NCBI GenBank assembly: GCA_040414495.1
Contig: JBEDUI010000215.1
Location: 1-9,454 of the forward strand
Reading direction: 5' to 3'
Source of the DNA: DATAVB01 sp040414495
GTDB lineage: Bacteria > Actinomycetota > Actinomycetes > Mycobacteriales > QHCD01
Length of the DNA stretch: 9,454 nt
Both the position numbers and the translations under genes were made by a program. The stretch's first letter is position 1, and each line of letters begins with the position of its first letter. The notes under the pieces are model-generated. The model was not told the DNA's origin. It searched no databases and saw only the letters and a program-made list of their open reading frames with translations. Of this stretch, positions 1 to 6,272 are shown piece after piece.

Positions 1-1012
1 AAAAGCCGATGATGCCGCGCAAATCGACCGCGAGCACAAGCGCCGAAACCACGACGGCGAGGGCGATCTCGGCGTGATGCGGGACGGCGTACCGGGAATG
101 TACGGAGGCCAGCCAGCGCGGCAGGTCCCGTTCGCGCGCCATCGCCAGACCCGTCCGCCCAACACCGGCGATCAACGCCAGCAACGCGCCGGCGGCGGCC
201 AACACCCCGCCGATCCGTACCACCGGGGCGATGGTGTCCGACCGCACCGCGGCCGCCAGCGGAGCGGTCGCATGGGCAACGGCGTGCGGACCGATGGCGA
301 GCAGTATCGCGACGCCGACCACGAGATACACCGCGACCGTGATGCCCAGCGCGATCGGAATGGCCCGCGGAATCGTCCGGGCCGGATCGCGAACTTCCTC
401 GCCCAGCGTGGCGATCCGGGCGTAACCGGCAAACGCGAAGAACAGCAAGCCGGCCGCCTGCAATACGCCGTACACGCCGCCGTGCCAGCCGCTCAGGTGT
501 CCGGTCCGAACCCCGTGCGCGAGCGCCGCCACGACGACGACGGCGAGCGCGGCCAGCGAGCACGCCACCAGAATCCGCGTCAACAAGGCGGTTTTCGTAA
601 TGCCGCGGTAGTTCAACGCGGCCAGAACCAGCACCGTGGCCACCGCGACCAACCGTTGCGCCCACCACGGGTCCGGCACCGCGTACCGGGCCAGGGTCAG
701 GGCCATCGCGGCGCACGAGGCGGTCTTACCGACCACGAAACCCCAGCCGGCGGTGAAGCCCCACCACGGTCCGAGCCGTTCCCGGCCGTAGACGTATGTG
801 CCGCCCGAGGTCGGATACGTCGCCGCCAGTTGGGCCGACGCGGTGGCGTTGCAGTACGCGATGAGCGCGGCGATCGCCAGGCCGAGCAGCAGACCGCTGC
901 CAGCAGCTCGGGCGGCCGGCCCGAACGCGGCGAACACGCCCGCGCCGATCATCGATCCGAGGCCGATGAGGACGGCGTCGGTGGTGCCCAATCGGCGGGC
1001 AAGACCGGTCAT
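1..1012 (-). CDS. APC-superfamily amino acid/amine permease (partial, C-terminus beyond the left edge)
   Basis: This is an integral membrane permease, expected to import an amino acid or amine by cation- or exchange-coupled transport. The frame reads from an ATG at 1010-1012 and stays open to the left edge, giving about 337 residues, so the last helices are missing. Residues 19-27 read GSMIGAGVF, the unwound-TM1 motif of APC transporters that binds the substrate backbone. Further hydrophobic helices follow, with typical family stretches such as TYPTSGGTYVYGRERLGP (residues 65-82) and a later GYARIATLGEEVRDPARTIP segment. The start overlaps the stop of the upstream PadR gene (ATGA), so the two are probably co-transcribed and translationally coupled, and the permease is probably under PadR control. 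The substrate cannot be inferred. Family assignment is secure. Confidence 0.93.
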   Translation of the reverse strand, partial: MTGLARRLGTTDAVLIGLGSMIGAGVFAAFGPAARAAGSGLLLGLAIAALIAYCNATASAQLAATYPTSGGTYVYGRERLGPWWGFTAGWGFVVGKTASCAAMALTLARYAVPDPWWAQRLVAVATVLVLAALNYRGITKTALLTRILVACSLAALAVVVVAALAHGVRTGHLSGWHGGVYGVLQAAGLLFFAFAGYARIATLGEEVRDPARTIPRAIPIALGITVAVYLVVGVAILLAIGPHAVAHATAPLAAAVRSDTIAPVVRIGGVLAAAGALLALIAGVGRTGLAMARERDLPRWLASVHSRYAVPHHAEIALAVVVSALVLAVDLRGIIGF

Positions 1013-1389
1013 CGCTTCCCTTTCCGGGTTGAGGTCTTTCGTACGTGGCTCTTATTACGGGTTTTGTCAGGCAACTCGCTCGTTTTAGTTGGCAAGACTT
1101 CGCCGGCCAACTCGGTCACCAATGCCCGAACCTCGCGTAGCGCGCGCCGGCCGGCCGGGGTAGCGACGTAAACCCGCCGGGCTCGCCCGGCCGCCACGTC
1201 CGGTCGGCTGGCCAGCAGCCCGGCCTCCTGCATCCGGTGCAGCAGCGGATAGAGCGTGCCGGGGGAGATCTTGTACCCGTGGTGGGCCAGTTCGGCCGTC
1301 ATCCACGCGCCGTGTACCTCGCCCTCGGCGGCGTGATGCAGCACGTGCACCGGAACCGCACCGCGCAGGAATTCCCGTACGACATCCAT
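1009..1389 (-). CDS. PadR-family transcriptional regulator
   Basis: This 126-residue cytoplasmic DNA-binding protein is probably a ligand-responsive repressor of its own operon and perhaps of the divergent VOC gene. Residues about 14-85 form the PadR winged helix: HGAW at 26-29, ISPGTLYPLLHRMQEAGLL at 41-59 (the recognition-helix signature), then the wing GRARRVYVATPAGRRAL at 69-85 leading into the dimerisation helix. After residue 99 comes a 27-residue tail with ten Lys/Arg (for example KTSTRKGKR at the end), which is unusual for a small PadR protein and is encoded by visibly AT-richer DNA. The ATG at 1387-1389 is preceded by a TATCAT box six bases upstream and by a 19-bp inverted repeat, fitting autoregulation of a leaderless transcript. 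The stop overlaps the permease start by 4 bp. Confidence 0.92.
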   Translation of the reverse strand: MDVVREFLRGAVPVHVLHHAAEGEVHGAWMTAELAHHGYKISPGTLYPLLHRMQEAGLLASRPDVAAGRARRVYVATPAGRRALREVRALVTELAGEVLPTKTSELPDKTRNKSHVRKTSTRKGKR

Positions 1390-1395
1390 GCCGCT

Positions 1396-1421
1396 ATGAT
1401 ATCGGTATCCGATATCGTCAA
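1396..1421 (-). promoter_or_regulatory. Putative promoter of the PadR-permease operon
   Basis: On the minus strand TTGACG (1421-1416) is a good -35 hexamer and TATCAT (1401-1396) a good -10, the latter six bases before the PadR ATG. The spacing between them is only 14 bp, shorter than the usual 16-18, so the -35 may not be the one used. The -10 placement predicts a leaderless transcript. The operator-like repeat fills the spacer, so a bound repressor would block RNA polymerase. Confidence 0.4.
1398..1416. promoter_or_regulatory. Inverted repeat, probable PadR operator
   Basis: The 19-bp sequence GATATCGGTATCCGATATC is a perfect inverted repeat with 8-bp arms and a 3-bp centre (TAT). It lies in the short space between the divergent PadR and VOC starts, 9 bp from the PadR ATG, and overlaps the TATCAT box of the PadR promoter. 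AT-rich arms of the GATATC type are common in PadR-family operators. A looser repeat, TATCG-N5-CGATA at 1413-1427, overlaps it and may be a second half-site nearer the VOC gene. The position suggests repression of both directions. Binding is inferred, not shown. Confidence 0.7.
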
Positions 1422-1427
1422 GCGATA

Positions 1428-1433
1428 GTGAGG
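1428..1433 (+). promoter_or_regulatory. Ribosome binding site deciding the VOC start
   Basis: GTGAGG lies six bases before the ATG at 1440-1442. It supports that ATG over the in-frame GTG at 1428, which would itself be part of this Shine-Dalgarno sequence. It is the clearest Shine-Dalgarno site I noticed in the window. Confidence 0.6.
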
Positions 1434-1439
1434 TACATC

Positions 1440-1817
1440 ATGACTGTTGGCGTGCGCTATATCGTCGACGACGTCGACGCGGCGCTGGACTTTTACACCA
1501 AGCACCTGGGATTTGCCGTACAAATGCACCCGGCGCCGGCATTCGCCATGCTGACTCGCGGTGACCTGCAGTTGTTGCTCAGCGCGCCGAGTGGTCAGGG
1601 CGGCGGCGGACAGGCGATGCCGGACGGGCAGTTGCCGCAGCCCGGCGGGTGGAACCGCATCCAGATCCTGGTCGACGATCTCGAGTCGACCGTCGACGGG
1701 CTCAAGGCTGAGGGTTTGCGGTTCCGCAATGACATCGTGGTCGGCATGGGCGGCAACCAGATCCTGCTCGAGGACCCGTCCGGAAATCTGATCGAGCTAT
1801 TTCAATCCACCCGTTAA
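1440..1817 (+). CDS. VOC-superfamily (glyoxalase/bleomycin-resistance/dioxygenase fold) protein
   Basis: This is a 125-residue single-domain VOC protein, probably a homodimer in the cytoplasm. It has the two paired beta-alpha-beta-beta-beta modules: VRYIVDDVDAALDFYTKHLGF at 5-25 opens the first, and NRIQILVDDLESTVDGLKAEG at 72-92 opens the second. The second module ends in the hallmark LLEDPSGNLIELF (109-121), where E119 is at the usual metal-ligand position. The first-strand ligand position of each module is not an obvious His (VRYIVDD, IQILVDD), so it may bind a small molecule or act as a resistance-type binding protein and not as a glyoxalase I. The start is chosen from the GTGAGG site. 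It diverges from PadR across the shared operator and converges on the Gfo/Idh gene, the two stops overlapping in TTAA. The substrate is unknown. Confidence 0.9.
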   Translation: MTVGVRYIVDDVDAALDFYTKHLGFAVQMHPAPAFAMLTRGDLQLLLSAPSGQGGGGQAMPDGQLPQPGGWNRIQILVDDLESTVDGLKAEGLRFRNDIVVGMGGNQILLEDPSGNLIELFQSTR

Positions 1818-2986
1818 TCGGCCCAGGGCAGATTCAGCTCGGAAAAGAGCCGTAATTCGGTGGCCACCTGTTCCAGGGCCGGTTCGATTCCGGTGACGAT
1901 TCGGCGCTCTTCCAGACCGGTGCCGTCGATTTCGAGGTACGTCGGATCGATGGTTTTCGGCTCGGTGGTGCGGATTGTGTCGACGACTTCGGTGAAGGCG
2001 CCGGTACGGTCCAGTGGTGCGATCAGCTCGGTGGATTCGCCGTTGCGATAGGCGATGAGGTTGCGCAACAGGTCCGTCTTTTCGTACTGCTGGGCGTTTC
2101 CCGAATTGAGCCGCAATTCGTCGCGGGTGTACCAGAGCTGGGCCTGACCGTGCTCGCCGCGCACCGTGATGTACGGATCCTGGTTTTCCTTGGCACACAA
2201 GGTCAATCCGATGGCGATGGTCCGGCCGGTGTTCGTGGTGATCCGAACGCTGGAAGTGTCGTCGGCCTCGATCGGGTTGGCGTGGAACAGTTCGGCTTCG
2301 ATCCGGGCCAGCTCACCGCTCCGGTCGCTGCCGGCGATACGCAGCGACGCGGCCACCGCGTGCGCGAACGGGTTGGTGACCGCCCCGTCGACCACCGGAA
2401 TTCCGTTCAGACGGCGCCGGCCGGCCCACTGTGAGCGTTGCCAGTAGCGGTTGGTGCGGACCCACGCGCCAACCGCGCCGATGCCGTGGATTGCGCCGAG
2501 TTCGCCGGCCGCGACAGCGGTGCGCAGCCGCTCAACGGCACCCGACCCGAAGCTCTGGAAACCGATCTGGCAGGCCCGGCCGGTATCCGCGACGATCTCG
2601 GTCAGCCGGTGGAAATCGGCGGTCTGCGGGACCGGTGGCTTCTCCAGCAACACGTCCGCGCCCGATCGCAACGCTAATTCGGCCAGCGCCAGGTGGGTGT
2701 GAATCGGAGTGGCGATGACGACCACATCAGGGGTGTGACGGGCCAGCAGCTCGGCCGCGTCCGGGCCATAGGGCGTGTCGGCCAGCAATTGCGCGGTTTC
2801 GCCGTGCGGCTGCTGCGTGTCGCATACGGCCACCAACGGCAATTCCAGCCGGCGGATATTCCGCAGGTGGCTCAGGCCGTGACCGTGCGCGCCGATGAGC
2901 ATCACCCGGGCCGGGGACTGAATTGCGTGCGGCACCGCTGCCTCCCGATATCGACCGTTTTCGCCGTCAAGCAGTATGGCGGTCAT
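1814..2986 (-). CDS. Gfo/Idh/MocA-family NAD(P)-dependent oxidoreductase
   Basis: This cytoplasmic 390-residue dehydrogenase is expected to oxidise or reduce a sugar, cyclitol or related polyol with a nicotinamide cofactor. The N-terminal Rossmann fold begins near residue 27 with RVMLIGAHGHGLSHLRNI, a glycine-rich GxxGxG-like loop at 32-37. The family EKP motif follows at 115-117 (DVLLEKPPVP), its Lys being the conserved catalytic and cofactor-contact residue. VVDGAVTNPFAHAV at 198-211 carries the C-terminal-domain Asp/His region (D200, H209). The C-terminal substrate domain runs to the end. About 26 residues precede the Rossmann fold, so an internal start cannot be excluded; the ATG at 2984-2986 is the longest supported. 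It lies 54 bp downstream of the MFS gene on the same strand, so transporter and enzyme probably share a substrate pathway. The substrate is not readable from the sequence. Confidence 0.92.
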   Translation of the reverse strand: MTAILLDGENGRYREAAVPHAIQSPARVMLIGAHGHGLSHLRNIRRLELPLVAVCDTQQPHGETAQLLADTPYGPDAAELLARHTPDVVVIATPIHTHLALAELALRSGADVLLEKPPVPQTADFHRLTEIVADTGRACQIGFQSFGSGAVERLRTAVAAGELGAIHGIGAVGAWVRTNRYWQRSQWAGRRRLNGIPVVDGAVTNPFAHAVAASLRIAGSDRSGELARIEAELFHANPIEADDTSSVRITTNTGRTIAIGLTLCAKENQDPYITVRGEHGQAQLWYTRDELRLNSGNAQQYEKTDLLRNLIAYRNGESTELIAPLDRTGAFTEVVDTIRTTEPKTIDPTYLEIDGTGLEERRIVTGIEPALEQVATELRLFSELNLPWAD

Positions 2987-3040
2987 ACGGTCACAATCGC
3001 GCTAGCTCGACCGAGTACGGACACACCGGACCGGCTCCGC

Positions 3041-4396
3041 TCAGGCGGTGCTCGTGGACTCGGCGGCGGCCGCGTCCGGCGGGTAGGTGTGCAGCGCGAA
3101 CACCAGAAGCACGGCGGCCAACGCCAGCGAACCGAGCATGGCCAGAAACGCGTCCTGCATGCCGATCGCTTCGGACAGGAACCCGTAGGTCAGCGGCGCG
3201 GCGGCGGTCGCGGCCAGCATGCCGAACGTGCGTACGCCCTCTGAGCGGCCCCACATCTGGTGGTGCACCACGTCGAGACGGGCGGCATCCAGCGGCGGGT
3301 TGAGCAGGCCGAGCGCGGCCGAGGCGAGGAAGAACAACGGCATCGAGACCAGCAGCAGGCTGGTACTGAATGCCGGCACGAACAACACCAGCGCGATCGT
3401 GTACCCGGTGACGCCGATCAGGATGCGCGCCCGCACATGTCCAGCCCGTAATAGCAGATCGCCCAGTCGGCCGCCGGTGAGCACACCGAGTACGGCACCG
3501 AGCCCGACCAGCGGCAGCACCAGCGTGCCGATGGCCTGCCCGACCGAGTACTGCGACTGCGCGAACACCGACGCGAACGTCCGCAGCACCGCCAGGAAGA
3601 AGTACAGCAGCGAGGAGACGACGATCAGAATGACGTTGCTGCGTACGCTCAATACGTAGCGCATCGCCTGACGGAACGGCACCCGTTTCTCGTCCGTGCG
3701 GGCCGAGACGAACTGGCCCCGCCGCGGCTCGGGCAGCCGGAAAACCGAGATGACCAGGAAGAAACCGATCGGCGCGAGCACCCAGAAGGCCCACCGCCAG
3801 GACAGCAGCGCGGCGACTCCGCCGGCCACCACATAACCGAATCCGGTGCCGAGCAACTCGCCGGCCAGGATGATGCCGTAGGCGCGGCCGCGCCGATGAG
3901 CCGGGAAGTAGTCGCCGACCAGCGATGCCACCGCTGGCGCCATCGCCGCGCTGACCGCGCCGAGCAGCAACCGGCTGATCAACAGCATTTGGTACGTCTG
4001 GGCCGCGCCGTTGGCCACCATCGCGGCCGAGGTGAGCAGGATTGTCACGGCCAGCAGACGGGTGCGGGTGACCCGGTCGGTGAGCGCGCCGGCCGGCACC
4101 GTGGTGAGCAGACCGATGGCCGACACGACCGAGGCCAGCACGCCGATCTCGGCATTGCCGATGTGCAGGCCGTTTTCGAGCGGCCCCGCGACCGCTCCGA
4201 GCGTGCCCTGGTCCGCGCTGCCCAGGCCCAGTACGCAGGCCAGAACGATCAGAATCCGTAGGTCGTCGGTGCCGCGCGCATTCTGCTCGGTACGCTCACG
4301 CCGACGGTCCGGTTCTGCAAATTTCGCCCCGTGTGACACGGCGTCAGTGTGGCACGGTTGGGCCCTGAGATCATCTGCGGCAGGGCTGTTTGTCAT
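3041..4396 (-). CDS. Major facilitator superfamily (MFS) transporter
   Basis: This is a roughly 451-residue, probably 12-helix secondary transporter of the cytoplasmic membrane. From the ATG at 4394-4396, a hydrophilic tail of about 46 residues precedes TM1 (LRILIVLACVLGL). The loop after TM2 carries MFS motif A, GALTDRVTRTRLL (103-115). RLLLGAVSAAMAPAVASLVGDYFPAHRRGRAYG (142-174 region) is the TM4-TM5 signature, resembling spinster-like or sugar-acid type MFS proteins. A second cluster of helices follows a basic central loop. The frame stays open upstream of this ATG, but that stretch is low-complexity and lies over the intergenic palindromes. A GTG at 4337-4339 (432 residues) is an alternative start. 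Neither start has a clear ribosome binding site. The divergent TetR gene probably regulates it. Import versus efflux and the substrate remain open. Confidence 0.9.
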   Translation of the reverse strand: MTNSPAADDLRAQPCHTDAVSHGAKFAEPDRRRERTEQNARGTDDLRILIVLACVLGLGSADQGTLGAVAGPLENGLHIGNAEIGVLASVVSAIGLLTTVPAGALTDRVTRTRLLAVTILLTSAAMVANGAAQTYQMLLISRLLLGAVSAAMAPAVASLVGDYFPAHRRGRAYGIILAGELLGTGFGYVVAGGVAALLSWRWAFWVLAPIGFFLVISVFRLPEPRRGQFVSARTDEKRVPFRQAMRYVLSVRSNVILIVVSSLLYFFLAVLRTFASVFAQSQYSVGQAIGTLVLPLVGLGAVLGVLTGGRLGDLLLRAGHVRARILIGVTGYTIALVLFVPAFSTSLLLVSMPLFFLASAALGLLNPPLDAARLDVVHHQMWGRSEGVRTFGMLAATAAAPLTYGFLSEAIGMQDAFLAMLGSLALAAVLLVFALHTYPPDAAAAESTSTA

Positions 4397-4523
4397 TCCG
4401 GTCGTTCGGTTAGTACGCCACGTCGGAATACGGCGTCTGCCCGCGCTGTTGAGGGTTTTCCGAATTCCTCGTGGTCGCGTGTCATCGACAGTACATCGGA
4501 TATCGGCCCGACAATTCGGAGTC

Positions 4524-4551
4524 CGCCCGCGACGTCCTAGTTTCGCGGGCG
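4524..4551. repeat. GC-rich inverted repeat in the MFS-tetR gap
   Basis: CGCCCGCGA at 4524-4532 is the exact reverse complement of TCGCGGGCG at 4543-4551, separated by 10 bp containing CTAG. As RNA it would be a 9-bp stem-loop in the MFS leader; as DNA it has the size of a dimeric-repressor site. No T-run follows on either strand, so an intrinsic terminator is unlikely. Confidence 0.55.
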
Positions 4552-4576
4552 AACCGAGCCCTGCCGGGAATCTCCG

Positions 4577-4589
4577 GTCCACCGTGGAC
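4577..4589. repeat. Small inverted repeat GTCCAC-C-GTGGAC
   Basis: Two 6-bp arms flank a single central base. A further GTGGAC occurs at 4604-4609, so the half-site is present three times within 33 bp. It could be a regulator half-site array, but short repeats of this kind can arise by chance in GC-rich DNA. Confidence 0.35.
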
Positions 4590-4646
4590 GAGCCGTGATC
4601 GTAGTGGACTGTTGGAAATGTCACGCCGTGCGTCGCGCGAAATACC

Positions 4647-4676
4647 GCCGCATCAGCCGGCGCCGGCTGATGCGGC
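4647..4676. repeat. Perfect 30-bp palindrome upstream of tetR
   Basis: Each 15-base half (GCCGCATCAGCCGGC and its complement) matches with no spacer and no mismatch, centred between 4661 and 4662. It ends 48 bp before the tetR ATG. It could be a TetR-family operator, a cruciform-forming element or a member of a dispersed palindrome family. No U-tract follows in the tetR direction; the other direction shows only a weak TATTT. I saw no second copy in this window. Confidence 0.75.
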
Positions 4677-4681
4677 CATTT

Positions 4682-4705
4682 GTTCGGCGGTCGGTTTTGC
4701 CGAAC
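4682..4705. promoter_or_regulatory. Possible TetR operator at the tetR promoter
   Basis: GTTCGGC at 4682-4688 and GCCGAAC at 4699-4705 are exact inverted arms separated by 10 bp, giving a 24-bp element that ends 6 bp before the putative tetR -10 box. Its size and position fit autorepression by a dimeric TetR-type protein. Assignment to this regulator is inferred. Confidence 0.45.
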
Positions 4706-4711
4706 GCGTCC

Positions 4712-4717
4712 TACGCT
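4712..4717 (+). promoter_or_regulatory. Putative tetR -10 box (leaderless)
   Basis: TACGCT fits TANNNT and lies seven bases before the tetR ATG, so transcription would start at or next to the start codon. No clear -35 hexamer is at normal spacing, and no Shine-Dalgarno sequence precedes the ATG. Confidence 0.4.
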
Positions 4718-4724
4718 CGTGTAC

Positions 4725-5378
4725 ATGGCCAAACGCGGTACGACCGCCGAGCGCGAGCGCCTCAGCAGGGATGCGATCGTCGCCGGTGCGATTGACCTGG
4801 CCGACCGGGACGGCCTCGACGCCGTCACTATTCGACGGCTGGCGCAGGACCACGGTGTGACACCGATGGCGCTGTATTGGCATTTTCGGGAAAAGGACGA
4901 GTTGCTGGCCGGTATCGCCGAGCATCTCTTCGATCAGGTCGAACTACCTGATCAGACCAGTGAGCCCTGGCACGTCCAGTTGTATGCGGTTCTGGACGCT
5001 TTTCTCACCGTGATACGGCGACATCCGGCGATCGCCGAGTTGGCGGAGCCTCGAATCCTTGACTCCGAGTCCGGGCTGCTGATGGCCGAGCGGGTACTGG
5101 CGTTGCTGCGTTCGGCTGGATTCTCGGCCGAGCAGGCCGGCGAGGTCGGGCGGTTTCTGGTCTGCGCGATCATCACGTTGGTGACGGCCAACCCCGGTTC
5201 CGATGACCGCGACGACGAGCTGCGGAACAGAAAGGCGGCGCTGAGCGCTTTATCGGCGGAACGTTATCCGAATATCGTCGCGTCGGCCGAAGCCTTGACC
5301 TCGTGCAAGAATCCGGACGACTATTTCACCCGCGGAATCACGGTGTTGGTACAGGGAACCAACGGAATCTCGCCGTAG
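4725..5378 (+). CDS. TetR/AcrR-family transcriptional regulator
   Basis: This is a 217-residue one-component repressor. The N-terminal helix-turn-helix spans about residues 16-62: RDAIVAGAIDLADRDG, then VTIRRLAQDHGVTPMALYWHFREKDELLAGI, with the family's recognition-helix pattern (MALYWHF) at 48-54. The C-terminal ligand and dimerisation region contains LYAVLDAFLTVIRRHPAIAEL and resembles the tetracycline-repressor-like C-terminal class. The frame is open further upstream, but the ATG at 4725 is preferred because the extension would run into the GTTCGGC repeat and the normal TetR N-terminus begins here. It is divergent from the MFS gene, the usual arrangement for a local repressor of a transporter. 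It converges on the Rieske gene with 6 bp between the stops. The ligand is unknown. Confidence 0.93.
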   Translation: MAKRGTTAERERLSRDAIVAGAIDLADRDGLDAVTIRRLAQDHGVTPMALYWHFREKDELLAGIAEHLFDQVELPDQTSEPWHVQLYAVLDAFLTVIRRHPAIAELAEPRILDSESGLLMAERVLALLRSAGFSAEQAGEVGRFLVCAIITLVTANPGSDDRDDELRNRKAALSALSAERYPNIVASAEALTSCKNPDDYFTRGITVLVQGTNGISP

Positions 5379-5384
5379 CTGGGA

Positions 5385-6266
5385 CTAGCTCTCGATCTCC
5401 TTGGCCATCTCGGCCTGGGCCAGCTTGACCTCGATATTCTCCTCCCGCATCCGGGTCAGATAAGCCGGCTGTGGTGCGGTGGCCGGACCGTGCAGGATCG
5501 AGCCGGTCCGCAGGTCGAACGTGCTGCCGTGACACGGACAGACCACTGTGGACTCACCCGGGAAATCGCCCTCGTTCAAGGAACATCCGCGGTGCGTACA
5601 GTGATTCGCCACCGCGTACACATTCGTGCCGCGCCGCAGCAGCAGCAATTCGATATTCTCGACGGTCACCGTGGTGGGCTGGCCCTCAGCGAGATCGGCG
5701 GATTTGATCACGGCTCGCCAGTCGGTCGGACCGTGCTCGAACGCGGTTTGGTTAACCCCGACGCCCAGGCTGTAGGAGAGGTGGCCGCCCAGCGTGGCCG
5801 CGGTCATGGCCGCGCCCAAGCCGCCCAGCGACAGCATCCGGCCGGCGAAGCGGGCACCTCGTTGGCGGGCCACCGCCGAGGCGATGTAGAGCGACAACGA
5901 CGTCACGTTGGCGCTGGCGTGTACCAGCCCGACCCGGCGCCGGGCGCCCAGAACATCGGCCCAGTCGGAGAGGCCGCTCAACGCGGTGGGTACGGCGGTC
6001 ACAATGCCCAGGTCGATCAGCCGGTCCGCGGCCTGTCGCGACCAGCGGCCAGGAAACAGATCAAAGATGAACGAATTGACCCATGCGCCAATCACTAGGT
6101 CGGTTTGCACCGGATGCACCGGGTGGCCGAGCAATGTGCCGCTCAGCAAGTCTTTGACCATGCTGCCTGGCGGTACGACCCGGTCCACCAGCGATTTCAC
6201 CGCCGCGGCGGGACGATCGAGTTGGTGCAGATTTTCGATCCATTTCAGATTCAGTACGGTCCTCAT
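5385..6266 (-). CDS. DUF2231 membrane domain fused to a Rieske [2Fe-2S] domain
   Basis: This 293-residue membrane protein has two parts. Residues about 40-172 are a DUF2231 membrane domain with its conserved histidines: GHPVHPVQTDLVIGAW at 47-62 (H48, H51), GLVHASAN at 113-120 (H116) and GGHLSYSLGVGVN at 160-172 (H162). Residues about 183-282 are a Rieske domain: CTHRGC at 223-228 and CPCHGS at 243-248 supply the Cys/His ligands C223, H225, C243 and H246. C228 and C245 stand where bc1-type Rieske proteins form a stabilising disulfide. Family knowledge points to electron transfer, with DUF2231 a possible redox or haem partner; the physiological role is unknown. The ATG at 6264-6266 follows a good -35/-10 pair. 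It is convergent with tetR and divergent from recQ. Confidence 0.93.
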   Translation of the reverse strand: MRTVLNLKWIENLHQLDRPAAAVKSLVDRVVPPGSMVKDLLSGTLLGHPVHPVQTDLVIGAWVNSFIFDLFPGRWSRQAADRLIDLGIVTAVPTALSGLSDWADVLGARRRVGLVHASANVTSLSLYIASAVARQRGARFAGRMLSLGGLGAAMTAATLGGHLSYSLGVGVNQTAFEHGPTDWRAVIKSADLAEGQPTTVTVENIELLLLRRGTNVYAVANHCTHRGCSLNEGDFPGESTVVCPCHGSTFDLRTGSILHGPATAPQPAYLTRMREENIEVKLAQAEMAKEIES

Positions 6267-6272
6267 GTTCTG

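Larger units (their letters stand above)
4397..4724. promoter_or_regulatory. Divergent MFS-tetR intergenic region
   Basis: This 328-bp gap between divergent starts holds no convincing gene. It carries several inverted repeats, each listed separately: an imperfect GTCCAC pair at 4577-4589, a 9-bp-arm hairpin at 4524-4551, a 30-bp perfect palindrome at 4647-4676 and a 7-bp-arm repeat at 4682-4705. The GTGGAC half recurs at 4604-4609, exactly 20 bp after the copy at 4584. Such density suggests a regulatory region shared by the TetR regulator and the transporter. I could not place a convincing MFS promoter. Confidence 0.55.

Noticed and set aside
74..1171. A 365-codon open frame on the plus strand
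   Set aside because: It is antisense to the permease and PadR genes, is a low-complexity run of Arg, Gly and Gln, and shows no family motif. It is a GC-rich shadow frame.
4397..4828. A 144-residue N-terminal extension of the MFS gene
   Set aside because: The added residues are Arg/Pro-rich with no family likeness, and the frame crosses the palindromes and the TetR coding start. Its openness is a product of GC-rich sequence.
5379..5384. A terminator between the tetR and Rieske stops
   Set aside because: Only 6 bp separate the stops, and no stem with a T-run is visible on either side.
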